Below, piece by piece: positions 1 to 12,800 of a DNA stretch of 64,000 nt. Location of the stretch: the NCBI GenBank assembly GCA_032622095.1, contig CP136064.1, positions 49,360,073-49,424,072 on the forward strand, written 5' to 3'. The stretch is from Siphonodentalium dalli. Lineage: Eukaryota; Mollusca; Scaphopoda; Gadilida; Siphonodentaliidae. The translations under genes and the position numbers were made by a program. The notes beneath the pieces are model-generated. The model was not told the DNA's origin. It made no database searches and saw only the letters and a list, made by a program, of their open reading frames with translations. Numbering within the stretch: position 1 is the stretch's first letter; each line of letters begins with the position of its first letter.

Positions 1-42
1 TCAAAACATGACAACAGGATCTTATCACTTCAACATGCCCTG

Positions 43-324
43 GGACCCTTTCCACTAGACCATACAGTAATACCCCAAATAATCGACTCATTAACCACAG
101 CAGAATTATGGGTAATTTTTCAGGATTTAGTTGGAAATATGGTTAGTTGCCATTCATCGGAAAGCTCTTACTGAGAGCTTTCCGATGAATGGCAACAGAG
201 AGCTTTCCGATGAATGGCAACTAGCCATATTTCCGACTAAATCCTGAAAAATTACCCATAATTCTGCTGTGGTTAAGGAGTCGATTATTTGGGGCATTAC
301 TGTATGGTCTAGTGGAAAGGGTCC
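43..324. repeat. CAGTAATGCCC palindrome (TA-flanked family), extended copy
   Basis: Near-perfect palindrome. The element proper starts at the CAGTAATRCCC box and carries the arm ACCACAGCAGAATTATGGGT and a centre of GAGAGCTTTCCGATGAATGG type. It is flanked by TA on both sides. Here the inverted symmetry continues about 20 bp beyond the TA into flanking sequence (GGACCCTTTCC at 43 and its complement ending at 324). The centre holds an extra copy of the short hairpin arm. Confidence 0.85.
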
Positions 325-329
325 ATATT

Positions 330-759
330 GTTTCAATAATACATTTCCAGCAGTAAACCCAAGAAAGGCACAATTGAATGACAATAAGTATTCAGGAAAC
401 CTAGAATTGTTCTTTTGTGATTGGCAGATAAATTCTTCCTTGAACAAATTCTCGAATTAGGAATTAATTGGAAAGTTCATCGGGAAAGCAGGGACCCACT
501 TACAGGGCAACATGAGCAAATTCTCCCTATTCTTTCTAATTAGTTTGCAGCGAGGCGAAGTGAATGTCGCCCAGAAAATTACAAAGTTGATGGCAAAAAT
601 TGATAAAGTGCCCCCAATTAAGGAATTATATTTGGGTATCATTCATAGCAACCATTGTTTTTAACTTTTAAATTTGCATTTGATTTCTTTAATATTTTCG
701 TTGTATAGATACTATTGATCGACTAACTAACTAACATGCACTTAGCACCTAAGCGAAGA
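330..759. other. Region downstream of the KIF1 stop; 3' UTR candidate
   Basis: AT-rich, no exon or clear repeat recognised. If the stop at 760-762 is right, the 3' UTR lies here on the minus strand. Confidence 0.4.
688..693 (-). promoter_or_regulatory. Possible poly(A) signal ATTAAA
   Basis: ATTAAA on the minus strand about 70 bp past the proposed stop codon. Common variant hexamer, but frequent by chance in AT-rich DNA. Confidence 0.25.
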
Positions 760-823
760 CTACTTTGCCTTATTTTTGTAACAGGGAGAAGTCGACTCGA
801 CTTGAAAATCAGCTCTAAGCTGG
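760..823 (-). CDS. unc-104: Probable last coding exon and stop of KIF1
   Basis: The minus strand has a pyrimidine-rich acceptor (TTTCTTACTTTCCTGCAGCAG) followed by an in-frame tail [21 protein letters not shown] and a TAG stop at 760-762. Joined to the preceding exon it gives [14 protein letters not shown], comparable to the family's NPLLAG.IRSKLSRR. NAGNAG acceptors at 827-829 and 824-826 would differ by one serine. The tail itself is not conserved, so this is inference from phase, acceptor and the S-x-L match. Confidence 0.55.
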
Positions 824-3800
824 CTGCTGCAGGAAAGTAAGAAATTTCCATAATATGTTCTTCCATTTAAATTGTAACCTGTATGCCATTCCTATCAGCC
901 TGTCTTTGACCAGCTTAATATGCATAACCTGGACATTTGGTCTGCTAAAACAGAAAACCTGGACACTTTAAATTATTAAAAGTAACTTCATCATTCTCAA
1001 ATATCCTTGTAATCGGTTCAATATTTTAATAGTGGTTCAGTTAGCCATCCACTGTACATGCTTTAATTAGGTTTCTGACTTTGTTATTGTAAATGCAGTC
1101 TGAATAAATTCAATGATTATTTCAGCTAATATGTGACCCGCCATATCAAATCCAGTCGTAAGTCGGGATTTTTTTCCCCTGTGCCAATGCATTCTCTTAT
1201 ATATGCGAGTCGACCATAGGTTGCCTCGCATATATAAGAGAATGCATTGGCCTAACAATTTTTTATCATTTTTTTTAAATAAATGTTTCTTACAATTTTT
1301 AGGACATAAAATAAAAAACATCCATTACCCTGCAGGGAGCCCCACACATAAAAAGAAGCATATAGAAGAGTGTAGTCTGCTCATGTTTGTCTGGGGCTCT
1401 GTATAGGTGAAATTATAAAATTGTTAAAGAATACAAGAAAAATTTATTAAAATTGTAAAAAATTGTTAGGCCAATGTATTCTCTTATATATGCGAGGCGA
1501 CCTATGGTCGAATCGCATATATAAGAGAATGCATTGGCACAGGGTAAAAAAAATCCCGACTTACGACTGGATTTGATATGGCGGGTCTAATATAGTCTGA
1601 CAACATTAATGCAAATAAAGAAGACAACAATTATTTTACAGGGGTTCAAGCAACAGCCATTTTTAGAACATATGTATGCAGAGCAACATATCGAGAACAT
1701 TACATTATTTAATTTAGAATAATTAATATTCATAAGAATCATTAATATTCATAAGAATCATTAATATTCATAAGATGTCACATGCTGGGGATCACTTTAG
1801 TTCTTGAAAAATTTTCATGGAAAAGTTGTCAAACTATACTGATTTTAATCAACTATTTCTGAATTTGTTAAAATATTTTGATGACAAATAGTCGTTGAGG
1901 GGTAGTTCACTTGGGTAGATTTCAGGTAATAAGTTCAACATATCACCTAAGGCCCTTTGTTGAACATATTATCTGTGCATTCCTTCACAATGACTGAATG
2001 TGTTTTGCACTTGGTATTATCAAAATACAGTAATGCCCTAAATAATCGACTCCTTAACCACAGTGAGAGCTTTCCGATGAATGGCAACAATCCAAATTTC
2101 TGACTAAATCCTGAAAAGTTACCCATAATTCTGCTGTGGTTAAGGAGTCGATTACTTAGGGCATTACTGTACCACTCCAAGTGAATAATGGAGCATTCCA
2201 ATGTATTTTTTTTAAATAATTGATTGGGCGAGTCCGTTCAATGACAAAGGGGTTAACAAGTGAAGAGGTTCTCTGTCCGAGCAGCTAGTTTAGTAGCACA
2301 GTATATACAACATATGGCAAGTAGACAATATAGAACACTGAGGCAAGCGGGATATACAGCACACATAGTAAATGACGATAAGTGTCAATTGGTCAATTTA
2401 TTTTGTCGTCTGGATATCCCTGCTTTAGTCTCAATTTGTGTCTGTTTGTAATAGTCTGTTTATATGAGATGTCTCATTTTCATATCTGCACATCCTGTTT
2501 CCGTCTTGATAACTTTGATCTGGAAATAGAAACAAAATTTATGAGAACCAGGCACAAGAATAAGGTGCCTGTCATTTGCAGAATAAGGTCCCCAGAGGGT
2601 GAATTTAGTGACGCTATCCCACATAGTGGGTTAGCATCACTAATTTCACCCTCTGGGGACCTTATTCTGCTTATGCCTTATCTTCTCTGGAAAGTTTCCT
2701 TATTATAAAATTTCTATAGAAACTTCTTCAAATAGATTCCATTTCTTTTTTAGTTTTGTTTCTCTATATCCCCAAACTGGCAGACGACACATTGCATAAT
2801 CGAGGTTCCCAATGGATGTACATCACAAAATTCACCATTTGAGAACTTCAATCTGAGTCTCTGTCTCCCATAGCAGATGAGGTCATGCAGTATGAGGTCC
2901 CAAGAGGGGGAATTTGTTGATGCTAGCCCACTGTGCAGGATAGCGTCACTAAATTCACCCTATGGGGACCTCATTCTGCAAATGACAGGCATACTAAACT
3001 CAGACTTGGTGAGAACATGTGATTCCACATGTGCTTGAGTTCACTAGTAACAATAATATAAAGCGCACCACACAGAATATTCTCTGCAAAGGTGACTTTT
3101 CGGTTTGGTTTATTAACTTATTCTCTGAGGTGGCTTAACCCTTTGAGAGCCAGGTCCGATTTTTTGTATCAACCCATATACCCTGTGCCAATGCATTCTC
3201 TTATATATGCGAGTCGACCATAGGTCGCCTCGCTTATATAAGAGAATGCATTGGCCTAACATTTTTTCATCACTTGTAATTTTAATGATTATTTCTTATA
3301 TTCTTTAACAGACTTATTTTGTAGGTTTAGTGCCAGGGAATCTTACATTTTTCATGGACATCAAAATTATTACTATGAATACTTGGTGATAGTTTTGAGT
3401 TATAAGATGCCCCTAAGGTTTTATCCAGTATATTTTTAAATTCGCTATAGCATGCTTAAGCATACCCAAACAAAATTCAACACAAAAAAATAAAAATCTA
3501 AAAAAAAGTAAAAAACAATTATTTTTTATTTTTTTAGGGCCAATTTTACAGACCGTAAATTCCCTGGCACTCAAAGGGTTAATTTGAAACATGTTTTAAT
3601 CTGGCCTGCGATGACTAGACAAAACTTGTTTCATGTAGATATCCATCTTCCCAATCAGGCCTGTAAATATGGTGCCAGATATTTTCAGAATGAGGTCCCA
3701 GAGGGTGAATTTAGTGACGCGACCCTGCACTGTGGGCTAGCGTTACCAAATTCATACTTTGGGGACCTCATTCTGCATGACCTCATCTGCTATGGGAGAC

Positions 3801-6800
3801 CGAGACACAATTCCCAGATGGTTATTGTTTCCACAAATATTCTGTAACTACACCCAATTTCATGGTAAAGGAATGCTCAATCAGGTCTAACATCATACTA
3901 AAAAGGTAGGCCTATAATGTAGTATGGATAAAATTTCAGTCATCAAAAAACACTGACATTAGTAATTTTAATAAATTCCAAATGTATTTAACCACAGTGT
4001 TTGGAAATCATTCATGGGTACAATCGTGAGAATCGGGGATTCATCAATCATGAAGAAAAGACAGACTTTGACATTGCAATAAATGCCAGAACAAAATTGG
4101 GTTAACCCTTTGAGTGCCAGGGGCCGATCTCATCGGCCCTAAACCTACAAAATAAGTATTTTAAAGAATATAAGAATAAATTATTAAAATTATAAAAAAT
4201 TGTAAAAAAAAAAAAAATATGTTAGGCCAATGCATTCTCTTATATATGCGAGGCGACCTATGGTCGACTCGCATATATAAGAGAATGCACTGGCACAGGG
4301 TATATGTGTTGATACAAAAATCGACCTGGCACTCAAAGGGTTAACCTAATGATCACGAGTTTGCAGTACTAATAAATTTTCTATACATCACGCTGCTGAT
4401 TGTCAAATTAAAAATAGGTTGGTTACACCCTAGCACTGTACGAGTCAACAGTCACACATCACTTAAACTCACCAAGCGACAGGGAAACTCATTGAAGCCA
4501 GACACTGAACCAACTGAAATGCTATTGCGCTCTTTATAAGATCTTCCAAAAACTGAATCAATGACCAAATGATAACATTACCTGATCTGCCCGGCCAGTA
4601 GAGGATTAATAGCATATAACCACTCATGGAAGTCCTTGTCATCTATCGTCTGCAGCCAGTATCCTTTGTACTTTGTCATTATTGAAAATGTGTTTCGTTC
4701 CTGCAAAGTAAAATATTCTTATAGTTTACTATCCAATGAAATTTCACATCGATATGAAATCAAGCCTGAGTTTAGTGTGCCTGTCATTTGGAGAATGAGG
4801 TCCCCAAAGGGTGAATTTGGTCATGCTATTACACACAGTGGGCTACCATCACAAAATTCACCCTCTTGGGACCTCGTTCTGCATGGCCTCATCTGCTATA
4901 GGAGACCTAAACTCAGATTGAAGTTCCCAAATGGTGAATATTGTGATGTACACCCATTTGGAACCTCGATTATGCAATGTGTCGTCTGCCAATTTGGGGA
5001 TATAGAGAAACTAAACTAAAAAAAGAAATAGAATCTAAGTTTCTATAGAAATTTGATAATAAAGAAACTTTCCAGAGAAGATGAGGCCTAAGCAGATGAG
5101 GTCCCCATAGGGAGAATTTAGTAATGCTAGCCTGCTATGCGGGGGAGCGTCACTAAATTCACCATCTGGGACCTCATTCTGAAAATGACAGACACACTAT
5201 AATCAGGCTTGTATGAAATCAATATCATTTTCCAAAGGTGAAACAAAAATATGAAAGTCATGTTCGAGTTCTGAACGATGAGATCGGGCAATATACCCCA
5301 TTCCTGAAGTGATAGAAATTTTCACATAAATATATAATAAACAGGAAATAAACTGCTTTTCCTGCAATAAGTAACAATAAAGAGAGTTTATTTTGCTTTC
5401 TTTCAGATCTTAATTCTCAGATAATATTTCCTCGCAAAATTAGCCTGAGAGAAACCTATTTTTAGGCATTAAACTCACTTGTAACCTATCTTGTTGTGGT
5501 TCAGTGAAGTCGATCTGAGCAGTGGCAAGGTTGATCAACCCTCGTTCAATTGGGTCTTTCTCACTATTATAAATATAGACATATGGTCGCCGCACAACCT
5601 GAAATTAATTAATCAATTCCTGATATCAATCTTCATTAATATAATCAAATGGTTAGGCCAAATTGTGAAATATTTCTCAATTTCAATCATGTCAGGTGGA
5701 AACTGCAGAATTATACTTGTGCACTACACTCGCGTCGGGCACTTTTGAACACGGCACATTCAATGCTTGTGACGTGTGATGTGAAAGTTCAGATATTAAT
5801 TTGTTCTCTTCCATGTCAGTCACACTATTAAAGACATATTATGGACTTATTCGGGTGCGTGAAACTGATAAGGTAGTACTCAGGCGTGTGGGAATGTAGC
5901 ATTCTACTAACGTCACCGAAAATCTCAAAGAAATCGACCATTCCACTCCATAGAAATCATCGTCTGACCTACGCTTAATTGTAAATATTTATATCTCAAT
6001 TCGGGATGCAACAATCGGCGATAAACTAATGTAAATTAGTTCGCCATCGATAGTCAGTGCATTTAATTAATATATATGGATGATGCAGTGTGCTGTACAT
6101 TTGGATTAATATTCGTAAAAATAACTACTTTGAGCAAGATTATTCTCCTTTTCTATTTGATCACCCAACCCGTAATGTTTCACATCACTTTAACACATAC
6201 TAGATTTATTGTTTGGATAGGCTTTTATCTCGTTTTAGCCAGTAGGTCATATCACAACAGGACAGATTGTACCCTGTCTGTAAATAACATGTCAGACATC
6301 AAATTAGTTTATTCATATTAGATAAAGTAGCCAAAATTCATGGGTGGACGGAAGACTTAATATTTTCCAAACTGATAAATTTCGGTACAAAAATTTAGAG
6401 GTACACAATGTCATGTACATGGGTAGACAAACAATTTATTATAATACTGTAAACCTGTAACCATTTCGCTGCTATGACATCCGTAACTATTGTCCTTAAC
6501 TATTATGGACATAAACGTGCACATTGTGTGCTATATGTTCCGTAGTACATACGGACCGGACCTACTTCAGCACACTAGCAGTTGGCCATTATTCATAATT
6601 AACTCAGAGATTGGTGCATCGGAATAACTGTATCTCAAAGTTTCAAACAGTGTATGATTGTGAACGATAATAGCCTTCCAACTCGGTCAGTTTTATGGTT
6701 CTTGTGATACTCCCGTAAATTCATGGTGATAACATTCTAAATATCGATTATATACCGAAAAAAAAATAATTTGAGTCGAAGATGTCTTCTCTAAATGTTC

Positions 6801-9800
6801 AGGTTAACATGTTATCTTAAAATCAAATTTAATTATTTTAAAGTGATATGAAACACTCCGGCAGGGTGATCAAATAGAAATGGAGAATAATCTTGTTTAA
6901 AGTAGTTATTTTTACAAATACTATAATAGATAAAGTAGCCAAAATTCATGGGTGGACGGAAGACTTAATATTTTCCAAACTGATAAATTTCGGTACAAAA
7001 ATTTAGAGGTACACAATGTCATGTACATGGGTAGACAAACAATTTATTATAATACTGTAAACCTGTAACCATTTCGCTGCTATGACATCCGTAACTATTG
7101 TCCTTAACTATTATGGACATAAACGTGCACATTGTGTGCTATATGTTCCGTAGTACATACGGACCGGACCTACTTCAGCACACTAGCAGTTGGCCATTAT
7201 TCATAATTAACTCAGAGATTGGTGCATCGGAATAACTGTATCTCAAAGTTTCAAACAGTGTATGATTGTGAACGATAATAGCCTTCCAACTCGGTCAGTT
7301 TTATGGTTCTTGTGATACTCCCGTAAATTCATGGTGATAACATTCTAAATATCGATTATATACCGAAAAAAAAATAATTTGAGTCGAAGATGTCTTCTCT
7401 AAATGTTCAGGTTAACATGTTATCTTAAAATCAAATTTAATTATTTTAAAGTGATGTGAAACACTCCGGCAGGGTGATCAAATAGAAATGGAGAATAATC
7501 TTGTTTAAAGTAGTTATTTTTACAAATACTATATCTAAATTTACAACACACACCGTCATTAGTATGTATTAATTAAATGCAGTGACTCTCGATGGTGAAA
7601 TCGTTTTCGTTAGTTTATTGCCGATAGATGCATCCCGAATCGAGTGTAAATATTTACAATTGAGCGTAGTTCAGACGATGTTTTCTATGGAGTGGTTCAG
7701 TCGATTTGCTTCAAATTTTTGGCGCTGTTAGTAGAATGTTGCATCCCTCAAATTGGCATAGTGCCTGATTACTAACTTATCAGTTTCACACACCCGAACA
7801 AGTACGTAATATGTCTTTATGGCTCCAGCTTAAGTTCCAAATTAATTGACGGTTAGTGTATTGGTAATAAATGGACAATGTGTGGCACACTTTGTGTAAA
7901 AAATTATGTTGATATGGGGCGTGAACTTAAAGCCAGTCACAGACAATACAATAAAATTAATGAGTATCTGGGACATTATGCATATAATATAACATTTATT
8001 TGATATATTGCCTGAAAACTCTACAATATCTCGATGATCAGTATCCTATTTTTGCAGTCCGGCTTATCTGCCATATGTAACATTACATTGTACTCAACGG
8101 ACAGTCAAATAATGGAAATCTGATTGCCTTATTCAATAAAGCAGAGAATATAGAAACCAACAACAACATTTGTGTACAGTCTCCCTTTAAGAGCAGAGTT
8201 CCCAAGCCTTGAAATAGGGTGTCTGTCATTTGCAGAATGAGGTCCCCAGAGGGTGAATTTGGTGATGCTAGCCTGCTATGCAGGGTAGCATCACTAAATT
8301 CACCCTCTGGGGACCTCATTCTGCAAATGACAGACACCCTATTTCAAGGCTTGAGAGTTCCCAAAATTTTGCACAACGTGAGAAAATCTCTGGAAACTAA
8401 TCACTTACCACCCATTTTTTCACCCATCCATTTGTAATCTCATCTCGAAAGTTCAGCAGCCCTTTCCTTGAAACAACTGGACTGATCCGCACCTCCTCTA
8501 CATCTGGTGCAAACATACCCTGATCCAAGTTGATACAATTCAAAGGAAGAGTCATCTTTCGATCAAGGTGGTCTTGGTTTGAGGTGAGACTTTCACATGA
8601 TCTGGAATGTTTCATGTTATTGTTCTGTAACTGATCATGGACTCTGTAAATAAAAGTCAAATAATTCAATGCATAGAAGAAAATGTCATTTGCATTAGGG
8701 ACCAGCCATCACTAAATTAACCCTCTGGGGACCTCATTCTGCAAATTGCAGACATACTATTTACAGACTTGGGACAAGCCTAGAAGACAACTTGGGAGAT
8801 ATCTTCTCCCGCATATCTCCAAATATTATATTTAACCCTTTCAGTGCCAGGGGCTGATCTCATCGGCCCTAATTTACGGTCTGTAAAATCGGCTCTAAAA
8901 AAATAAAAAAATAAAAAGTTTTTTTGTTTTTTTGTTAATTTTGTTTTGGGTATGCTTAAGCATGCTATAGCGAATTTAAAAACAAGCTGGATAAAACCTT
9001 AGGGGCATGTTATAACTCAAAACTATCACCAAGTATTCATAGTAATAATTTTGATGCCCATGAAAAACGTAAGATTCCCTGGCACTAAACCTACAAAATA
9101 AGTCTGGCACTGAAAGAGTTAAAGAATATAAGAAAAAATTATTAAAATTGTAAACAATTGTAAAAAATAATAACAAATGATGAAAAATTGTTAGGTCAAT
9201 GCATTCTCTTATATATGCGAGGCAACCTATGGTCGATTTGCATATATAAGAGAATGCATTGGCACAGGGTATATGGGTTGATACAAAAATCGGACCTGGC
9301 ACTGAAAGGGTTAAAGTGTATTTTACATAATATTGGCTCAGTGAGTACATTATCTAGGCCTATTTTACTGGAGACAGCTATATGAGTCGAGGAGGCAGTG
9401 CAGCATCAGATCAGTATCATTATCCTTGTTAGGATAGCGGGATGAAACCAGCGATATGTGGATATTGTTCATCATAGTTTTGTTATCACCAAACCAGCAT
9501 ATGTTGGAATTCAAAATGTTCTTATGGATCGATGTACGGAGAGAAGTGTAGACACGGGAGACTTGGGAGATATCTTCTCCCTAAAATGTGTCACTTCTCC
9601 ATATATTTTGTCCAAGGGAGAAGTGACTTCTCGCTCATAAACCAGTATGAAAATGACCAAGCAGAATATTCAAAATGTATTTACAGATTTAATAGTGTAC
9701 AGTAATGCTCTAAGTAATCGACTTCTTAACCACAGCAGAATTATGGTTAACTTTTCAGGATTTAGTCGGAAATATGGCTTGTTGCCATTCATCGGAAAGC

Positions 9801-12800
9801 TCTCCCCGAGAGCTTTCTGATGAATGGCAACAAGCCATATTTCCGACTAATTCCTGAAGAGTTAACCATAATTCTGCTGTGTTTAAGAAGTTGATTACTT
9901 AGAGCATTACTGTACTTACTCATAATAATGGTCTTATGAATGGGCTCTTGTGTATTGCTTAATACTTATTGGATCACAGAGGGGTAATTTAGGGTGTAAA
10001 ATGAACTTCAGCTATCATGACTTCTCACTGATAACAGCCCACTTCTCCTTAATTTTCACATTTGAAACCTCTATGCTGGTCCCTGAGTGTAGACAAGGTT
10101 TCAACTATATACCCTTCAAGAGGTTAGCGGGAGGAGGGCAGGGATTTAACCCCTTTCATGATAGGAGCATATATAAAATTATGCATTGGCTTATGAGGTC
10201 AAGGTCAATATTGATAGGCCAATGCATTTTCTTCTATATGCGAGGCTCCCTATGGGAGACCCGCATATATAACAGAATACATTGGAACAGGGTTTTCACA
10301 AAATTTCAGGAAGCTCCAGTCATGGAAGGGTTAATAGTAATGAAGTACATTCTGGCTACAAAACAAAAAATTTACCAAAATAGTTACAGTTTTCTGTATA
10401 GATCCATGTGAGAATCAATGTTCGAGCTTTAGGTTAATTTAACTATTTATTCATAAACAAATAAACATATTTCTCAACACAAAAATGTCTGATTTCAATC
10501 ATTGGTTTCTGATCCCATTGTGTCCTCTTGGGAACTTTCTGTGCCATCAAGTTCAAAGGTCAATGTACTCTTTGTTTCGAATATCTCACATCCCTCCCCC
10601 TTAATAAGGTGTGTGAGGGTGAAAACAAACAATTTTCGATTTTCACTTTCAGTGAAGATAAACCAATACTGGCAGATTTCCAATCTAAAAATAAATGTGA
10701 GCAGAACAAGCCTTGAAATAGTGTGTTTGACATCTTCAGAATGATGTCCCCAGAGGGTGAATTTAGTGATTCTACCCCACACAGCAGCCTGGCATCACCA
10801 AATTCACCCTCTTGGGACCTCATTTTGCTTCGGTCTTATCTTCTTAGAAGTATCTATAGTCTTAAAATTAACATTGTTTTTAGTTACTTTTCCCTTCTGT
10901 TTCTATATCCCCTAATTTGCAGAAGATAAAATGCATAATCGAGGTGACTAATGGGTGAACATCACTAACTTCAACAGGGGAACTTCAATCTGATCCCAGG
11001 TCTCCCAGAGCAGTTGAGGCATAAGTAGAATGAGGTCCCCAGAGGGTGAATTTGGTGATGCTAGCCCCCATGCAATGAGAACTATAGTCTGTTATGCTTG
11101 ATGGCCGATGTTTGAAGTTTTAACAAATCTAAACCTTCCCATTTTGTCACATCGGATTTGACATCATAAATCTACTCTTTCTATCTTCTGGTAAGTATCT
11201 ATAGTCTCAAACTAACAATGTTTTCAGTTACTTTTTCCCCTTCTTTACAGTTTCTATATCCCCTAATTTGCAGAAGATCAAATTCACAATTGAGGTGACT
11301 AATAAGTGAACATCACTAACTTCAAATGGAGAACTTCAATCTGATCCTAGATTTCCCATAGAAGCAGAAAGAGGTTCCATGAGGGTGAATTTTATTATTC
11401 TAGCCCTCTGTGCAGGAAAGCGTCACTAAATTCACCCTCTGGGGAATTCATTCTGCAAATGTCAGACACACTATTTCAAGGCCTAGTGCAGAATACGTTT
11501 GACAATATGATAGAAAATATACCTGAGCATATCGGCAGATGAGGAGGTGGTTAAACTGGACATCATACTATCTGTGCTGGCATAATCACAGTCCGGAGAT
11601 GGGGTTAACAAATTCTGGAAATTTCCATCTATAACAATTGGAGTCTTAAAAGAGAAAAATAACAGGTTTGTTGACGTAAGTATTCATGAGATGTTCTCAC
11701 AATAAAGTCTGAAGGTTTATTAGTTTACCATCCCAAACAAACATGCAACATTTGGATAAAATTTGATTATTTCTTGTAAAAGTGTTTCAGAAATTATTTT
11801 AGCACCTTCAATGTCTACATTATCTGCTAGCACATTATATGTATCTGTATCAGCAGTCTATATCGTGATCTTTTTAAAGAGATACATAATTATATATGCC
11901 GCTATCATCATATATTAATCAACATTCCCATCCAAATCATGTTCTGTCAATCAGAGCAACTGATTATTGTTAAACCGCTTGTCGATCCCTCGGTGTGTCT
12001 GTACATCTGCCTGTGTGTTTGTTTGTCAGTCTGATTGCCAGGCTGTCTGTTTGTCATGCAAGCATGCCTGTCTGGCTGCCATCGGCATGTATGTCTGTCA
12101 GTATGGAATGCCTGTATGGAGGAACATCTTCACATGGCTGTATGAACATATGTGGCTGTATGCATGAGTTATTACCAACATGTACGAATATGTTTATATA
12201 TTCAGCCGTGTATGTGTGGTACTCACATAGCCCCCATCATATGCACGACTGAGTGGAATTCTAATGTTCAATGTCTGGCTGCAGGTCAGGTTGGTTCTCC
12301 ATTGATATTGAGACCTGTGTTGCATGTATCAATTAGTATTTGATCACATAATATCATACTCATATATATGAATGGAGGATAATAAAGATATATATATATA
12401 TATATATTATCCACAATCAAAAAGAAATTTGCCCCAAAATTTTAATTTGAATGTTTCATACTATCGAATGTGTAGCTGTTAAATAGTCTGGGTTCACTCT
12501 GACTGGTGCATAACTTACCATAGCACTAAGTGGCAATAGGTGGCTATTTTTCCCTGACATGAGCAAACGTAGACATTTGGCTGTCAGTTCTCGTTCACGG
12601 TCATTAACTGCACCGATCATAAATGTAACAGGATTCTCTTTCTCCCTCTCGAAATCTTTCTCATTTTCATCCATCTGAACATATGGAAAACAGAAAAATT
12701 AAAATGACATAGTAGAGGAAAGTTACACAGTGGCCTAGTCAGTAGTGTCTGATACCAAATCATTCTTAATATCAAAATTAAATTGCGTCTCAGAGGCGAG

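Noticed and set aside
1722-1774. CRISPR-like short repeats
   Set aside because: Contiguous 19 bp tandem repeats without spacers in a eukaryotic intron; same reasoning for 16488-16621.
3183-3255. Hairpin cassettes as microRNA genes
   Set aside because: Stem size would allow it, but copies are mobile-element cores in dozens of places; without small-RNA data a miRNA call is unsupported.
11967-12343. Overlapping Cys-rich plus-strand ORFs
   Set aside because: Produced by the TGTC-rich low-complexity tract; all three frames are open.
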